Shown in pieces: positions 14,473 to 14,786 of a stretch of 14,786 bases of DNA (within the stretch, counting starts at the first letter, position 1; each line of letters starts with the position of its first letter). The notes under the pieces are model-generated. The model worked only from the letters and a program-made list of their open reading frames with translations. It was not told the DNA's origin and made no database searches. The position numbers and the translations under genes were made by a program. The DNA is from a bacterium (GTDB lineage Bacteria > Verrucomicrobiota > Verrucomicrobiae > Limisphaerales > J093), in assembly GCA_021839785.1 (NCBI GenBank), contig JAKCAB010000133.1:1-14786 (forward strand). The letters are read 5' to 3'.

Positions 14473-14577
14473 ATGCCGGCAAGCCCACCCGTCGTTTCGC
14501 CTCCCGAAAAGAAATGGTCGAGGCTCCTTACCGATATCCGAACCTGGTTCGAGAAGCAACACCGCGTTAGCCGGTAG
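14473..14577 (+). CDS. Candidate small protein of 34 residues
   Basis: ATG 14473 is preceded by AGGA with a 6-base spacer. The product begins MPASPPVVSPPEKKWSRLL and ends TDIRTWFEKQHRVSR. It has a proline-rich start followed by a basic, tryptophan-containing stretch that could form an amphipathic helix. An in-frame ATG at 14467 is too close to the AGGA. The product resembles no family I know, and a 34-codon frame can occur by chance in GC-rich DNA. It is offered as a candidate only. Confidence 0.28.
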   Translation: MPASPPVVSPPEKKWSRLLTDIRTWFEKQHRVSR

Positions 14578-14617
14578 TGCGGGCGCGGGGTCGTGGTAGT
14601 GCTGATCCTGGTCTTAC

Positions 14618-14660
14618 GCGAGCGTGGGGCGGTAGTCCCCACGCTCGCCGCTATCGCGGC
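14618..14660. repeat. Tandem-hairpin palindrome (REP-like intergenic element)
   Basis: GCGAGCGTGGGG (14618-14629) and CCCCACGCTCGC (14637-14648) form a perfect 12-bp inverted repeat around a 7-base loop. A second hairpin, GCCGC (14647-14651), loop TATC, GCGGC (14656-14660), starts on its last two bases. No T-run follows, so it is unlikely to be an intrinsic terminator. The form suggests a dispersed REP/BIME-type element or a site for a DNA-binding protein. Copy number cannot be judged from one window. Confidence 0.6.
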
Positions 14661-14786
14661 TCGCGGTACATGTCCCCGGTCCCGGCGTGGTCGGTGATGT
14701 GATCTTTCTTCGAAAACGTGGGCAGTGAAAGCGGAGTGCTGGTTAATGGTTAACTGAACTGGTTTTCAAATTCCAGAGGTGATTTA

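Larger units (their letters stand above)
14377..14786. other. Mostly non-coding tail after the aminotransferase gene
   Basis: These 410 bases hold no recognisable gene on either strand. Contents are a 34-codon candidate ORF (14473-14577), a tandem palindrome (14618-14660) and an AT-rich last 50 bases with two GGTTAA copies (14741-14746, 14748-14753). GAGGT at 14776-14780 could be the ribosome binding site of a gene starting just beyond the window. No T-run terminator was found after the aminotransferase stop. Confidence 0.6.

Noticed and set aside
1..14786. tRNA, rRNA, CRISPR array, insertion sequence or phage genes
   Set aside because: I scanned the intergenic stretches for tRNA arms, regular repeats and transposase-like frames and saw none. 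GGTTCGAGAAGC near 14545 resembles a T-arm but lacks the rest of a tRNA.

Overview
The window is GC-rich bacterial DNA with tightly packed genes, frequent GTG starts and few clear Shine-Dalgarno sites. My best guess for the source is an uncultured member of the Verrucomicrobiota (Limisphaerales/Pedosphaera-like) or a relative. That rests on recalled similarity of the PL11 rhamnogalacturonan lyase, the neighbouring secreted protein and the general gene set, and it was not tested by a search.

Layout. (1) 193-864 (+): a small SAM-dependent methyltransferase of the phospholipid N-methyltransferase type, followed by a 242-base leader that holds an AT-rich promoter candidate. (2) 1107-7716 (+): a compact operon hdrC-hdrB-hdrA-mvhD-mvhG-mvhA, followed by a hydrogenase maturation protease (7864-8325). 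(3) 8398-10166 (-): purD and then a short ribosome hibernation factor, convergent with the operon. (4) 10361-11425 (-): a secreted protein of unknown function, divergent from a broken PL11 rhamnogalacturonan lyase (11596-13061, +). (5) 13201-14376 (+): an aspartate-type aminotransferase. (6) 14377-14786: a mostly non-coding tail with one candidate 34-residue ORF and a tandem-hairpin palindrome.

The centre of interest is the six-gene hdr-mvh cluster. It encodes every subunit of the soluble MvhADG-HdrABC complex that methanogenic archaea use for flavin-based electron bifurcation from H2 to ferredoxin and a heterodisulfide. MvhA and MvhG form a group 3c-type [NiFe] hydrogenase, MvhD is the [2Fe-2S] linker, HdrA is the FAD bifurcation subunit with several iron-sulfur clusters, and HdrB and HdrC carry the disulfide-reducing end. 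Every predicted metal ligand I could check is present and no reading frame is broken. The remaining genes look bacterial and no methanogenesis gene is visible, so the physiological disulfide and the direction (H2 uptake or H2 evolution) are open. The genes are linked by short overlaps, and a 15-codon mini-ORF bridges hdrB and hdrA. Between mvhA and its protease lies a long hairpin whose G-U pairs form only in the operon-sense RNA.

The PL11 gene carries two apparent internal deletions, one of which shifts the frame. It is either a pseudogene or an assembly product.
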